From NCBI GenBank assembly GCA_030629105.1, contig DAOVPS010000179.1, forward strand, positions 1 through 6,544: a DNA stretch of 6,544 nt, written 5' to 3'. Each line of letters starts with the position of its first letter. Positions within the stretch are counted from its first letter, which is position 1. The notes beneath the pieces were generated by a model. The model saw only the letters and a list, made by a program, of their open reading frames with translations, did not search any database and had not been told where the DNA came from. This DNA is from JABLTI01 sp030629105 (GTDB lineage: Archaea; Asgardarchaeota; Heimdallarchaeia; JABLTI01). Shown here one piece after another: positions 1-6,529 of this stretch. Position numbers and translations under genes: made by a program.

Positions 1-234
1 CATGCGATGGATCCTACGCGAGATACCTCTATGGTCTATGTCTAGTTGGGCTGCTAGTTCGCCTGATTGTCGGCCTGTTGCTCCAGCTTCTCGAAGAGCA
101 GATAATATTGCTACATCATTTTCGTCTTGGCATGCAATCATGGAAACGTAGTCTTCGCCTAGTATGAAGAGTTCACGGAGACCAGCAGCCAACATACGGG
201 TCCTACGATCAATACGCTTCTGACGATCTTCCAA
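1..234 (-). CDS. Partial small helix-turn-helix protein, cut by the left window edge
   Basis: The reverse strand is open from upstream of position 234 to position 1 with no stop, so the C-terminus lies outside the window; 78 codons are visible. The N-terminal third is rich in Arg, Lys and Asp and probably helical. The visible C-terminal third (A-L-R-E-A-G-A-T-G then S-G-E-L-A-A-Q-L-D-I-D-H-R-G-I-S-R-R-I) has the pattern of a winged-helix or helix-turn-helix DNA-binding unit: a helix, the 'ELAAQLDID' helix, a turn and a recognition helix. The start is uncertain. TTG at 234 has GGGAG six bases upstream and is preferred; ATG at 195 is the first in-frame ATG. Its G+C (about 47%) is clearly above that of the neighbouring helicase gene, so it may be ordinary host sequence flanking an acquired segment. 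It is divergent from the helicase gene. A regulatory role is inferred from the fold only and no family is recognised. Confidence 0.6.
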   Translation of the reverse strand, partial: MEDRQKRIDRRTRMLAAGLRELFILGEDYVSMIACQDENDVAILSALREAGATGRQSGELAAQLDIDHRGISRRIHRM

Positions 235-290
235 CGCTTTCTCCCAATTAATTATGGCTTTTTTCTTAAATCTTTAGTACAACTCAAAAC

Positions 291-297
291 ATATACC
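291..297 (-). promoter_or_regulatory. Possible TATA box for the leftward HTH gene
   Basis: On the minus strand this reads GGTATAT. A start of transcription about 25 bases downstream would fall near 267, giving a leader of roughly 30 bases that contains the GGGAG ribosome-binding site ahead of TTG 234. An alternative A/T-rich element (ATTTAAGA, about 265-272) would give a much shorter leader. It is a weak match and is supported mainly by position. Confidence 0.3.
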
Positions 298-313
298 TAC
301 TATTCACAACTTG

Positions 314-323
314 TTTATACATA
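314..323 (+). promoter_or_regulatory. Probable archaeal TATA box for the HelD-like helicase gene
   Basis: TTTATACATA lies about 50 bases before ATG 368. With the usual archaeal spacing of about 25-28 bases from TATA centre to transcription start, the mRNA would begin near 344-348 with a leader of about 20 bases. A second A/T-rich element, AAATTATTT at 332-340, would instead give a nearly leaderless message. Only a weak Shine-Dalgarno-like AGG (355-357) is seen. The 133 bp between the divergent genes holds promoter signals for both directions and no other gene. Confidence 0.4.
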
Positions 324-367
324 ATCGTCTGAAATTATTTCCATCGAGATAATTAGGCGTTTACAGA

Positions 368-3067
368 ATGACTAATCTCTATTCCATTAAGACTCTATTG
401 GAGAAACTTGAGGAGATAAGGAAACTAAAAGAATCCGAGAGATTCCGTAAAGTCCTAAAGTTCTTTTTAATTGGATTCTTTATAGGTAGAAATAACGAAA
501 AAAGAATCAAAGAACTTACTTCAAAAACCTATGATATCCTACATCTGCTTGAGAGAGAATTCTTAGAAAAAAATCAAACTACAATCACTGAAAAATCCAA
601 CATTTGTAAGAGTCTAACTCGAATTGAAGAAATACTAAAATCTCACAAAGATGATTTCAGCGAATTCGAATATTACTCCAACTTGGGCAAAATTTATGAA
701 TTTCGTAATAGACTTACTGAACAAACTCGGAAAATAATTGAACAAGGGATTGAAGGCGTAGAAAATCAGCTAAAAGAAATCTTAGACAGTGGTACTTATC
801 TGATATCAAACAAAAAGAAAGAGTACAAGGCTTCAGTAGAAACTCTAGAAAATGAAATCGTACAATGTACAAAAACCACAATCCTAAGTGTTGACTACAT
901 TAACAAAGCAAAGAAAAGGCTAGAGATTGCTAAACAATCAATCTTAAATTACAATACTACTTTTGTCGAACAAAGAAAAAAGGATTACAATTACCTTTGG
1001 AGTAATGGATCCTTCACTCTTGATGATGAACAACAAACCGCAGTAGTAATTGATGATAAACACAATCTAGTAGTAGCAGCTGCAGGCTCAGGAAAGACGG
1101 AAGTACTCATTACCCGAATTGCCTATATCACAAAAAGGCAACCTGATTCTAGCCCACCAGAAAGAATTTTGGCAATTGCTTATCAACGGAAAGCTAGAGA
1201 AGAAATAGAAAGAAGACTTCTGGATCGCTATAACATTAAAAATACTAATGTAAGAACGTTTCACAAGCTTGGAAAAGATATTATTGAACAAGCTGGTTAC
1301 AAATATTTTCATACTGATATAGTTGGCGAAAATAAAAAACACGAAATCGTTGAGAAGGTCTTTAATCAAAAAATTGACAATGATCCAGATTTCTACAATC
1401 TATTCCTGAATTTTGTGAAAACCCTCTACGACAAAGAGGAAAAGGAAGATGAAAAAGCAAAAGATGAAGCTCTATCCTATGCCAAAGAACGTACTTACTA
1501 CACATTAAACATAACTAAAGTAAAAAGTAGAGCTGAAAAAGAGATAATGGATTTCTTCTTAACCCACAAACTAAACGGAAAAAACATTACCGTAAAATAC
1601 GAACCTGATGTAAATGGATTCAGACCAGATTTCTACCTGCCTGAATATGACATATTTATTGAACATTGGGGAATCACTAAAAAGGGAACAGTTCCTGAAT
1701 GGTTCAATCAAACAACTGAAGAATATAAGAAATCTATGGAAATGAAAAAGAAATGGTTCTCTGATCATGATAAACAACTTGTTGAAACAAATGCTTACGA
1801 GTATAATCGAAATGAACCTGACAAATTCATTGAACTGTTAAAGGAACGAGTAATAATAAAACTCCAAAATTCAAAAAATGAAAATTTTAATTTTTCTCTG
1901 AAGAACTATAAGGAAATAGTTGAACTCGTTTGGAAGTCTAATTGGACTCCAATAGAGGATATAGCTAACTTCATTACCATTGCTAAGACCTATGGTTTAT
2001 CACCTGAGAATATTGAAGCAAGGCTTGAAGCGAAAAATTGGACTTCCAAGCAAAAGACTTTTGCAAATCTTGTACTCCCTGTTTACGCTAATTATGAAGA
2101 AATCTTGAACTCGTATGGAAAAATAGATTTTGAAGATATGATTAACAAAGCATTAGATGAACTAGATAAAAATCCAAATTTACGAGCTAACGTTTACGAT
2201 CATATACTGATTGACGAATACCAAGACATTAGTGCTCAACGCAACAAACTAATAGAAAAGCTGATGGAACGAAATCCCAAATGTAAATTGTTCTGTGTTG
2301 GTGATGACTGGCAAAGCATAATGGGTTTTTCAGGTTCTAACGTCAATTTCTTCGTAAATTTTGGAGAATATTTTGAAGATCCAGCAACAACAATAATCTC
2401 CACCAATTATCGTAGCAACAAGACAATAGTAGATGCAGGAGCTTCTCTGATAAGGAATAATACTTGCTGCCAAATACAAAAACCTACTAAAGCAGAAAAT
2501 GATGACATCAAACCAATTAGAGTATTAATATCGCCTCACAAAAACGACTACGAGTATGAATATATTCACCAAATAGCTGAGGATTGTGTAAATCGAATAA
2601 CCAAATATCTTCAAAATGGCTATTTGCCTAGGGACATTTTAGTACTCAGTAGATGTATGAGATCTCGTATTAAGTCAAGATACAAATTCCTTTCAAACAT
2701 CAAAACTTTCATTGAAAAGGCAAAACAAAACAACTTGGATCTAGCTTGTGGACATGCAAATGCAACCAAAAGAGTGAGATTACTTACAGCTCATAAAAGC
2801 AAAGGTTTGGAATCTAAGGTAGTCTTCCTACTCAATGTTACAAAAGGAACTCATGGTTTCCCTTGTGAGATTGAAGACTCTAACGTTTTTGAGCCAGCCA
2901 GATTAGATTATCCTAGCCAAGATCATAGAGAAGAAGAACGTAGATTATTTTATGTAGCTATGACTCGTGCAATAGATGACTTGTACATTTACACCTGGGA
3001 ACCAGCAATGAGCGATTTTCTTAGTGAAATCAAAGAACACACTAGCGAAATACGCCTAAGCTACTAA
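368..3067 (+). CDS. UvrD/HelD-like (helicase IV family) SF1 DNA helicase with extra N-terminal and inserted domains
   Basis: This is a predicted ATP-dependent 3'-5' DNA helicase of superfamily 1A, acting in the cytoplasm on single-stranded or branched DNA. All core motifs are present: Q motif near Q222, Walker A AAGSGKT (K243), motif Ia about 267-284, TFH 297-299, motif II DEYQD 616-620, motif III GDDWQS 645-650, motif IV around NYR 680-682, motif V TAHKSKGLE 807-815 and motif VI RRLFYVAMTRA 858-868. GDDWQ, 'DEYQDIS' and the 'GFP...EEERRL' stretch match the helicase IV group better than UvrD or PcrA. Residues 1-210 are helical and coiled-coil-like with an unusual hydrophobic patch (30-40). 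Residues 386-480 form an insert with E390, PD at 420-421 and E432-H-W, resembling a PD-(D/E)XK nuclease fold but with Trp in place of the catalytic Lys; similar inserts occur in some UvrD-family helicases. At 899 residues it is longer than E. coli HelD (about 684). No C-terminal zinc ribbon is seen. The ATPase should be active, and the cellular role is unknown. Confidence 0.93.
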   Translation: MTNLYSIKTLLEKLEEIRKLKESERFRKVLKFFLIGFFIGRNNEKRIKELTSKTYDILHLLEREFLEKNQTTITEKSNICKSLTRIEEILKSHKDDFSEFEYYSNLGKIYEFRNRLTEQTRKIIEQGIEGVENQLKEILDSGTYLISNKKKEYKASVETLENEIVQCTKTTILSVDYINKAKKRLEIAKQSILNYNTTFVEQRKKDYNYLWSNGSFTLDDEQQTAVVIDDKHNLVVAAAGSGKTEVLITRIAYITKRQPDSSPPERILAIAYQRKAREEIERRLLDRYNIKNTNVRTFHKLGKDIIEQAGYKYFHTDIVGENKKHEIVEKVFNQKIDNDPDFYNLFLNFVKTLYDKEEKEDEKAKDEALSYAKERTYYTLNITKVKSRAEKEIMDFFLTHKLNGKNITVKYEPDVNGFRPDFYLPEYDIFIEHWGITKKGTVPEWFNQTTEEYKKSMEMKKKWFSDHDKQLVETNAYEYNRNEPDKFIELLKERVIIKLQNSKNENFNFSLKNYKEIVELVWKSNWTPIEDIANFITIAKTYGLSPENIEARLEAKNWTSKQKTFANLVLPVYANYEEILNSYGKIDFEDMINKALDELDKNPNLRANVYDHILIDEYQDISAQRNKLIEKLMERNPKCKLFCVGDDWQSIMGFSGSNVNFFVNFGEYFEDPATTIISTNYRSNKTIVDAGASLIRNNTCCQIQKPTKAENDDIKPIRVLISPHKNDYEYEYIHQIAEDCVNRITKYLQNGYLPRDILVLSRCMRSRIKSRYKFLSNIKTFIEKAKQNNLDLACGHANATKRVRLLTAHKSKGLESKVVFLLNVTKGTHGFPCEIEDSNVFEPARLDYPSQDHREEERRLFYVAMTRAIDDLYIYTWEPAMSDFLSEIKEHTSEIRLSY

Positions 3068-3157
3068 TCCAAGAACCTCAGGAAAAATGCATGGGCAATA
3101 CGAGGAGATAACTGGCAAAGAAGAAAAGAAGAACACCACAGCGTTTTCCAAAAGGCT
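3068..3157 (+). pseudogene. Possible coding relic: open frame directly after the helicase stop
   Basis: After the TAA stop of the helicase the same frame stays open for 30 more codons, up to TAG at 3158-3160. The translation has a protein-like mix (N-A-W-A-I-R-G-D-N-W-Q-R-R-K-E-E-H-H) and the stretch is less AT-rich than its surroundings. It could be the lost tail of the helicase or the 3' remnant of another gene left by a rearrangement. Thirty open codons can also occur by chance, and the family normally ends soon after motif VI, so this is a weak call. Confidence 0.15.
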
Positions 3158-3206
3158 TAGTCTCATGCGCGTGCAAAAAATAATTCCCAGTAAATCTCTC
3201 TTTTAA
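3087..3206 (+). CDS. Possible 39-residue small protein in the gap after the helicase
   Basis: ATG 3087 follows AGGA closely (3079-3083 region) and opens a 39-codon frame ending at TAA 3204-3206. The product would be basic and rich in Lys, Glu and Ser (M-H-G-Q-Y-E-E-I-T-G-K-E-E-K-K), with no recognisable domain or membrane segment. It overlaps the relic frame in a different phase, so at most one of the two is real. No homology can be claimed. Confidence 0.15.
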   Translation: MHGQYEEITGKEEKKNTTAFSKRLSLMRVQKIIPSKSLF

Positions 3207-3220
3207 TCATTCTGTTTAAT
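3190..3220 (+). terminator. T-rich stretch, possible archaeal terminator of the helicase transcript
   Basis: A pyrimidine and T-rich run (TCTCTCTTTT, then TCTGTTT) lies about 125-150 bases after the helicase stop and before the next promoter. Archaeal RNA polymerase often stops at such T-rich tracts without a hairpin. No stable stem is seen here, so the call rests on position and composition. Confidence 0.25.
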
Positions 3221-3226
3221 TAGAGT

Positions 3227-3234
3227 TTTATATC
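3227..3234 (+). promoter_or_regulatory. Archaeal TATA box for the MCM-like gene, predicting a leaderless mRNA
   Basis: TTTTATAT is centred near 3230, about 26 bases before GTG 3257. The predicted transcription start therefore falls on or next to the start codon, as in leaderless archaeal genes. This supports the GTG start and shows that the gene need not depend on read-through from the helicase gene. Confidence 0.5.
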
Positions 3235-3256
3235 TGACCAATCGATCCTTTAATGA

Positions 3257-4693
3257 GTGCACTTCACAGGAAGAGGTTTTGTGGGAAAACGCATCCAATT
3301 TTGGAAACGTGAACTTGGTGCTTTATGGATACCCTTAGAACGAGAAAAGATAATTGAGTTCTCAAGGATCAAGAGCAACGAAAGAGTCACTGTTAGTGGC
3401 TATGTGAAATGGATAAGTAACAAAGTCTTTGCCCTTGTTCCAACATTATTTTCCAATCAAATCTATCTTCTATGTCTAAACAACACCGATAGAAGACCAA
3501 TAGAGAACTCATACATTTCAATATCTGGGTCAACTAGACGGTTTGGCTTGCTAAGCACTAAAAAATACTCTAGACTTTTCAAGGGTAATTTGTTGCTGGA
3601 AGTCGATAGCTGGAAAGATTCTAAATCTGATTTCAGAATTCCAAAAGAAGACACCAACTTTGAGGATTATAAGGGGAATTTAACTTCTCGAATTGAGGGA
3701 TTAGAGCCAAGGATTGAGGATTTTCTCGCTTTTACAACAATAAGTACACCAACAATTCATGGGTGCACTGGTGGAGTAAATGCCACATTATACGACTCCA
3801 CAAAATCAGGTATTCCTAGAAAAGTAATAAGAGAAGTGCAGAGAGCGATTCCAATAGGTATGGGAAAGCTCTGTACAATTACTACGGAGCTTGGAAAATT
3901 TGGAATGCGCTATCAATACAATTATTTTATTGGTGATGCTGACAAACCTTTGTCTAAAGTTACTGAAACTTTTCTGACTCACAACGTGTCCGGATTCAAT
4001 GAAGCATCTTTATCTTTATTTAGCATGAACGATAGACCTCTTTCAATAGAAGATCCACCGTGTAGCCTAAGTGACATTCCTACGGTAACTCCGGAAAAAA
4101 CTACAATTGTTCGTGGAAGACCAGCTATTGACGAATTTGATGCACTACGCTACTTAATCACTAGCCATATGAAAACCCCAATTATACAAGATTTCGAAAA
4201 ATCAATTACTATTATTGTAACTGAATTAGAAAAATTAACTGAAAGTTGGGATCTACCACCAAACCAATTGGCTAGTTATGGATTTCTAGATGCGAATTAC
4301 AACGCCAAACCCATGTCAGTTTTACGTGAATGCTTAGCATATGCTCGTGCTAAGAATGTTGACGTTATCAATGTAGATTTGGTAACGCAAGTTTTCAATG
4401 ATTATTTCAAATGGAATTTCGAGTATGTGCATGAAATTTGGGAGGACTTGTTAGCACAGCCTTTGGTTGGAAAACAAACCATGGTTTCTCTACGAGTTAA
4501 ATACAGAGACATCATAAGGATTTTGAGAAAAAATCAATCATCAAAAGAAATGGGTGTAAGTAAAGAAATCATATTAAAAGAAACGGAATTATCTTCTTCG
4601 GAAATGAGCAAATTATTGGAAGATTGTCGAAGAGCTGGCATAATATATGAACCTAAGAATGGTTTCTACAAACTAACCCGCGAATATCAGTAA
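3257..4693 (+). CDS. MCM-related protein with a collapsed AAA+ core (predicted ATPase-dead)
   Basis: This appears to be a degenerate paralogue of the archaeal MCM replicative helicase. Residues 41-118 alternate beta strands in an OB-fold pattern; the strands around 84-96 and 111-118 recall the end of the MCM N-terminal OB domain. Residues 160-169 (T-T-I-S-T-P-T-I-H-G) echo the MCM 'SIAPSIYG' entry to the AAA+ module. No true Walker A, Walker B or sensor 1 follows: the nearest P-loop string is I-P-I-G-M-G-K-L (198-205), lacking the first Gly and the Ser/Thr. Residues 214-242 (K-F-G ... D-A-D-K-P ... F-L-T-H-N) resemble the MCM 'SRFD...DKPDEE...H' segment with the Arg finger lost. Residues 292-400 fit the MCM lid ('LRKYI' to 'EAHA...V...DV'). 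Residues 432-474 form a winged helix ending A-G-I-I-Y-E-P-K-N-G-F-Y-K-L, very close to archaeal MCM C-termini. It could bind DNA or MCM without unwinding. GTG 3257 is chosen from the TATA spacing; GTG 3281, preceded by a purine-rich AGGAAGAGG, is the alternative. Confidence 0.6.
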   Translation: MHFTGRGFVGKRIQFWKRELGALWIPLEREKIIEFSRIKSNERVTVSGYVKWISNKVFALVPTLFSNQIYLLCLNNTDRRPIENSYISISGSTRRFGLLSTKKYSRLFKGNLLLEVDSWKDSKSDFRIPKEDTNFEDYKGNLTSRIEGLEPRIEDFLAFTTISTPTIHGCTGGVNATLYDSTKSGIPRKVIREVQRAIPIGMGKLCTITTELGKFGMRYQYNYFIGDADKPLSKVTETFLTHNVSGFNEASLSLFSMNDRPLSIEDPPCSLSDIPTVTPEKTTIVRGRPAIDEFDALRYLITSHMKTPIIQDFEKSITIIVTELEKLTESWDLPPNQLASYGFLDANYNAKPMSVLRECLAYARAKNVDVINVDLVTQVFNDYFKWNFEYVHEIWEDLLAQPLVGKQTMVSLRVKYRDIIRILRKNQSSKEMGVSKEIILKETELSSSEMSKLLEDCRRAGIIYEPKNGFYKLTREYQ

Positions 4694-4695
4694 TC

Positions 4696-4703
4696 CGCGC
4701 GCG
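4696..4703. other. CGCGCGCG block in the 13 bp gap between convergent genes
   Basis: Eight alternating C and G bases lie between the stop of the MCM-like gene (4691-4693) and the stop of the minus-strand gene (4707-4709). The block is self-complementary and stands out in AT-rich surroundings. Alternating CG can adopt Z-DNA and could act as a pause between convergent transcripts, but that is speculation. No T-rich terminator is visible in the gap, so the two transcripts probably overlap at their 3' ends. Confidence 0.35.
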
Positions 4704-4706
4704 TAT

Positions 4707-6374
4707 CTATTCATCTTCGAAATGTTTACACTTGTCAACGTATTTGATTACTTCTCTTGCACTTTTGTTAGTGTTTAACATTTCTAGTAATTTGTCAATA
4801 TTGTGATTTTGAAAAACTGCAATACCTTGATCTTCAGCATATTTTTCATCAGAAGAGGCCATCACTGCATCCTCTGAATAAACAACTATCGGAGATATCG
4901 AACATAAATTAAAAAGGTCTGTCATTTGTTTTTCCATTTTATTGATTATTGAATTCATTTTTACCAAGTCGTCCTTTAAAATCCCCGTTGTGCAACCTAT
5001 GATAAATAGGTCAAGAGTTTCAGGATAGAAACAAACAATATCAACACCTTCTAAACTCAGTGGTGCAACATTCATTGTGACAAAATTGAAACTGGCAAAG
5101 ATGTGTAAAAGAAGATGCTCTAACCAATCAGTTTTTCCAAGAACATCTTTGCGTAATATTTCTGTTTCTTGCCACAATAGATTCAAGGTTTTTGGGTTTT
5201 TTCTTCGTGTCGCTTGGGAATACATGAATTCATAAATTTGTAACATCACAGGTTTCGGAAAAATTCTCGAAATTTCCTCGTCCGAAACACCAATTCTTTT
5301 CAAACATCTCCAAGAAAAATCAAACTTCTCTTTATCCTTCAAGATTTCGAAAAGGACAGGCTTTGCCTTTTTGCCTAATTTTACGAGGATGTCTTCGACA
5401 TAAACATATGTAGGAGATTTATTCCAATAGTTTATGCGAATATTTGAAAGGAGTTTTCTTGCATCTAGTCTTAGACCTTCTATTTCCCAAAGGGAATATA
5501 ATAGTGCATTAACTAACTTTTCTTCACGTCGCGCATCATAGAGCACTTCAAGAATATATTCAATTGAATTTGAATGACTTTCAAGAATGCTACGCATCGC
5601 TTCGCTAATAGGAACAAAACTTTTTTTATAACGAGCCTTGAGAAGTTTAACGAGATAAAACAAACTATCGGGGTCTTTGATTCTACCAAAAAAAGCACAT
5701 AATTCTTTATCAACATCTAAAGAAAACCCAGAATAATAACCTTTTATAGATTTTTCTAATACGCTCAACATCCTCGGTAACAATTTTTGATCAGCAAATT
5801 TTGAACACAATTTTATTGAAAAAATAACTGCGCAAGTATCAAGTGAATCCAAATATGGTGAAACCTGTTTAACGACTTCTGAACTTAGTTTCATATCGCC
5901 TAAGGAGAGTAAGCAATTATAAACTTCCTTTACCCCATTACGGTTTGTTCCATCACTAGTCATCAAGAAGTGTACTAACGGTTTGATTGCTTGTCGTTTC
6001 TTCTTATACACTAGCTTTAGTGCAAGCGTTGAGAAAATTAGAAAAAGCCGTTCTTCTTCTTCCTTGCCCCCCTTAAGTCCATTTAAGATCGTCTGATAAG
6101 ACTCTTCATATTTTTTAATGAGCAGAAGAAGAGAGTCAACTGTGAACGCAGATTCAGGTTGTTTGCCACCTTGGTTCTTAGCCATTTCTAACAGAATGCT
6201 TACAGCAGCATTAATATCTCGAATAGAGTTGCTTTTAATTCTTTTTTGCAACTCTTCTAGTCCTTTTATCCTCCTACGTCGATGATCTACAGAAGAACCC
6301 GGTAAAGCGTGTCGCAACAATTCGAATAGTTTTTCTTCAGTGATTGTTGATTTGGAATTAGTTGTAGTCGCCAT
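4707..6374 (-). CDS. HEAT-like alpha-solenoid protein with a C-terminal restriction-endonuclease-fold domain
   Basis: The predicted soluble product is 555 residues. Residues 1-410 are almost wholly helical, with paired amphipathic helices (for example L-V-K-L-L-K near 241-246, and A-K-P-V-L-F-E-I-L-K at 337-346) typical of HEAT/ARM-like scaffolds that bind proteins or nucleic acid. Residues 415-535 follow the order of a PD-(D/E)XK nuclease fold: helix with E419 (W-L-E-H-L-L), strand with D445 (G-V-D-I-V), strand L-F-I-I-G-C-T-T-G (456-464), a Lys/Asp-rich helix, strand P-I-V-V-Y (495-499), then G-I-A-V-F followed by a helix (517-532). The usual E-x-K is G460-C-T462, so cleavage is doubtful unless a nearby Lys (467 or 472) substitutes. 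ATG 6374 is chosen because a TATA box lies about 35 bases upstream; an in-frame TTG at 6509 would add 45 residues. It is convergent with the MCM-like gene. No named family is recognised. Confidence 0.75.
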   Translation of the reverse strand: MATTTNSKSTITEEKLFELLRHALPGSSVDHRRRRIKGLEELQKRIKSNSIRDINAAVSILLEMAKNQGGKQPESAFTVDSLLLLIKKYEESYQTILNGLKGGKEEEERLFLIFSTLALKLVYKKKRQAIKPLVHFLMTSDGTNRNGVKEVYNCLLSLGDMKLSSEVVKQVSPYLDSLDTCAVIFSIKLCSKFADQKLLPRMLSVLEKSIKGYYSGFSLDVDKELCAFFGRIKDPDSLFYLVKLLKARYKKSFVPISEAMRSILESHSNSIEYILEVLYDARREEKLVNALLYSLWEIEGLRLDARKLLSNIRINYWNKSPTYVYVEDILVKLGKKAKPVLFEILKDKEKFDFSWRCLKRIGVSDEEISRIFPKPVMLQIYEFMYSQATRRKNPKTLNLLWQETEILRKDVLGKTDWLEHLLLHIFASFNFVTMNVAPLSLEGVDIVCFYPETLDLFIIGCTTGILKDDLVKMNSIINKMEKQMTDLFNLCSISPIVVYSEDAVMASSDEKYAEDQGIAVFQNHNIDKLLEMLNTNKSAREVIKYVDKCKHFEDE

Positions 6375-6405
6375 AGGATTCCCTACATCTTCATTGATTT
6401 TTGTG

Positions 6406-6415
6406 TTATAAAAAT
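6406..6415 (-). promoter_or_regulatory. TATA box for the HEAT/nuclease-fold gene
   Basis: The minus strand reads ATTTTTATAA here. Transcription would start near 6383, giving a leader of about 9 bases before ATG 6374. An AGGG (minus strand, about 6380-6384) lies just ahead of the start. This spacing is the main reason for preferring ATG 6374 over the longer open frame. Confidence 0.5.
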
Positions 6416-6471
6416 TGATCATGCCAAAAGGAACGCTCGGCTTCAGACAATAACGAAGCCTCAAACTTAAT

Positions 6472-6525
6472 CTTTTTAGAAATTTGAAGTTAGTACATCC
6501 TTTCACCAATTTTGTTTCTAAAAAG
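6472..6525. repeat. 11 bp perfect inverted repeat with a 32 bp spacer
   Basis: CTTTTTAGAAA (6472-6482) is matched by its exact reverse complement TTTCTAAAAAG (6515-6525). A second, shifted pair, AAATTTGA (6480-6487) and TCAAATTT (6528-6535), overlaps it. The repeat lies upstream of the minus-strand gene's promoter. It could be an operator, a terminator hairpin for a gene beyond the right edge, or chance in AT-rich DNA. The rest of 6375-6544 shows no convincing gene. Confidence 0.4.
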
Positions 6526-6529
6526 CATC

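Noticed and set aside
1088..1369. Antisense open frame inside the helicase gene
   Set aside because: It lies wholly over the Walker A region of a well-supported gene and its Phe/Ser-rich translation is typical of a shadow frame.
1571..1777. Antisense open frame over the nuclease-like insert of the helicase
   Set aside because: It is fully antisense to conserved helicase sequence, and its Phe-rich product has no domain.
3065..3160. Stop-codon read-through (such as pyrrolysine) extending the helicase
   Set aside because: The stop is TAA, not the TAG used for pyrrolysine, and the helicase already ends where the family normally ends.
3463..3657. Antisense open frame inside the MCM-like gene
   Set aside because: It is a shadow of the OB-fold coding region, with no promoter or recognisable product.
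3660..3725. Short GAGGATT-like repeats in the MCM-like gene
   Set aside because: They reflect a small repeated peptide pattern (R-I-E-G-L-E-P-R-I-E-D) within coding sequence, and the spacing is not regular enough for a separate element.
3848..3871. I-P-I-G-M-G-K-L as a working Walker A in the MCM-like protein
   Set aside because: The first Gly and the Ser/Thr after Lys are missing and no Walker B follows, so it is at best a decayed P-loop.
3110..5101. 12-base direct repeat AACTGGCAAAGA at 3110-3121 and 5090-5101
   Set aside because: About one shared 12-mer is expected by chance in a window of this size, and the flanks do not match.
5513..5716. Second minus-strand open frame within the HEAT-like gene
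   Set aside because: It overlaps the main gene in another phase and the main frame is far longer and coherent.
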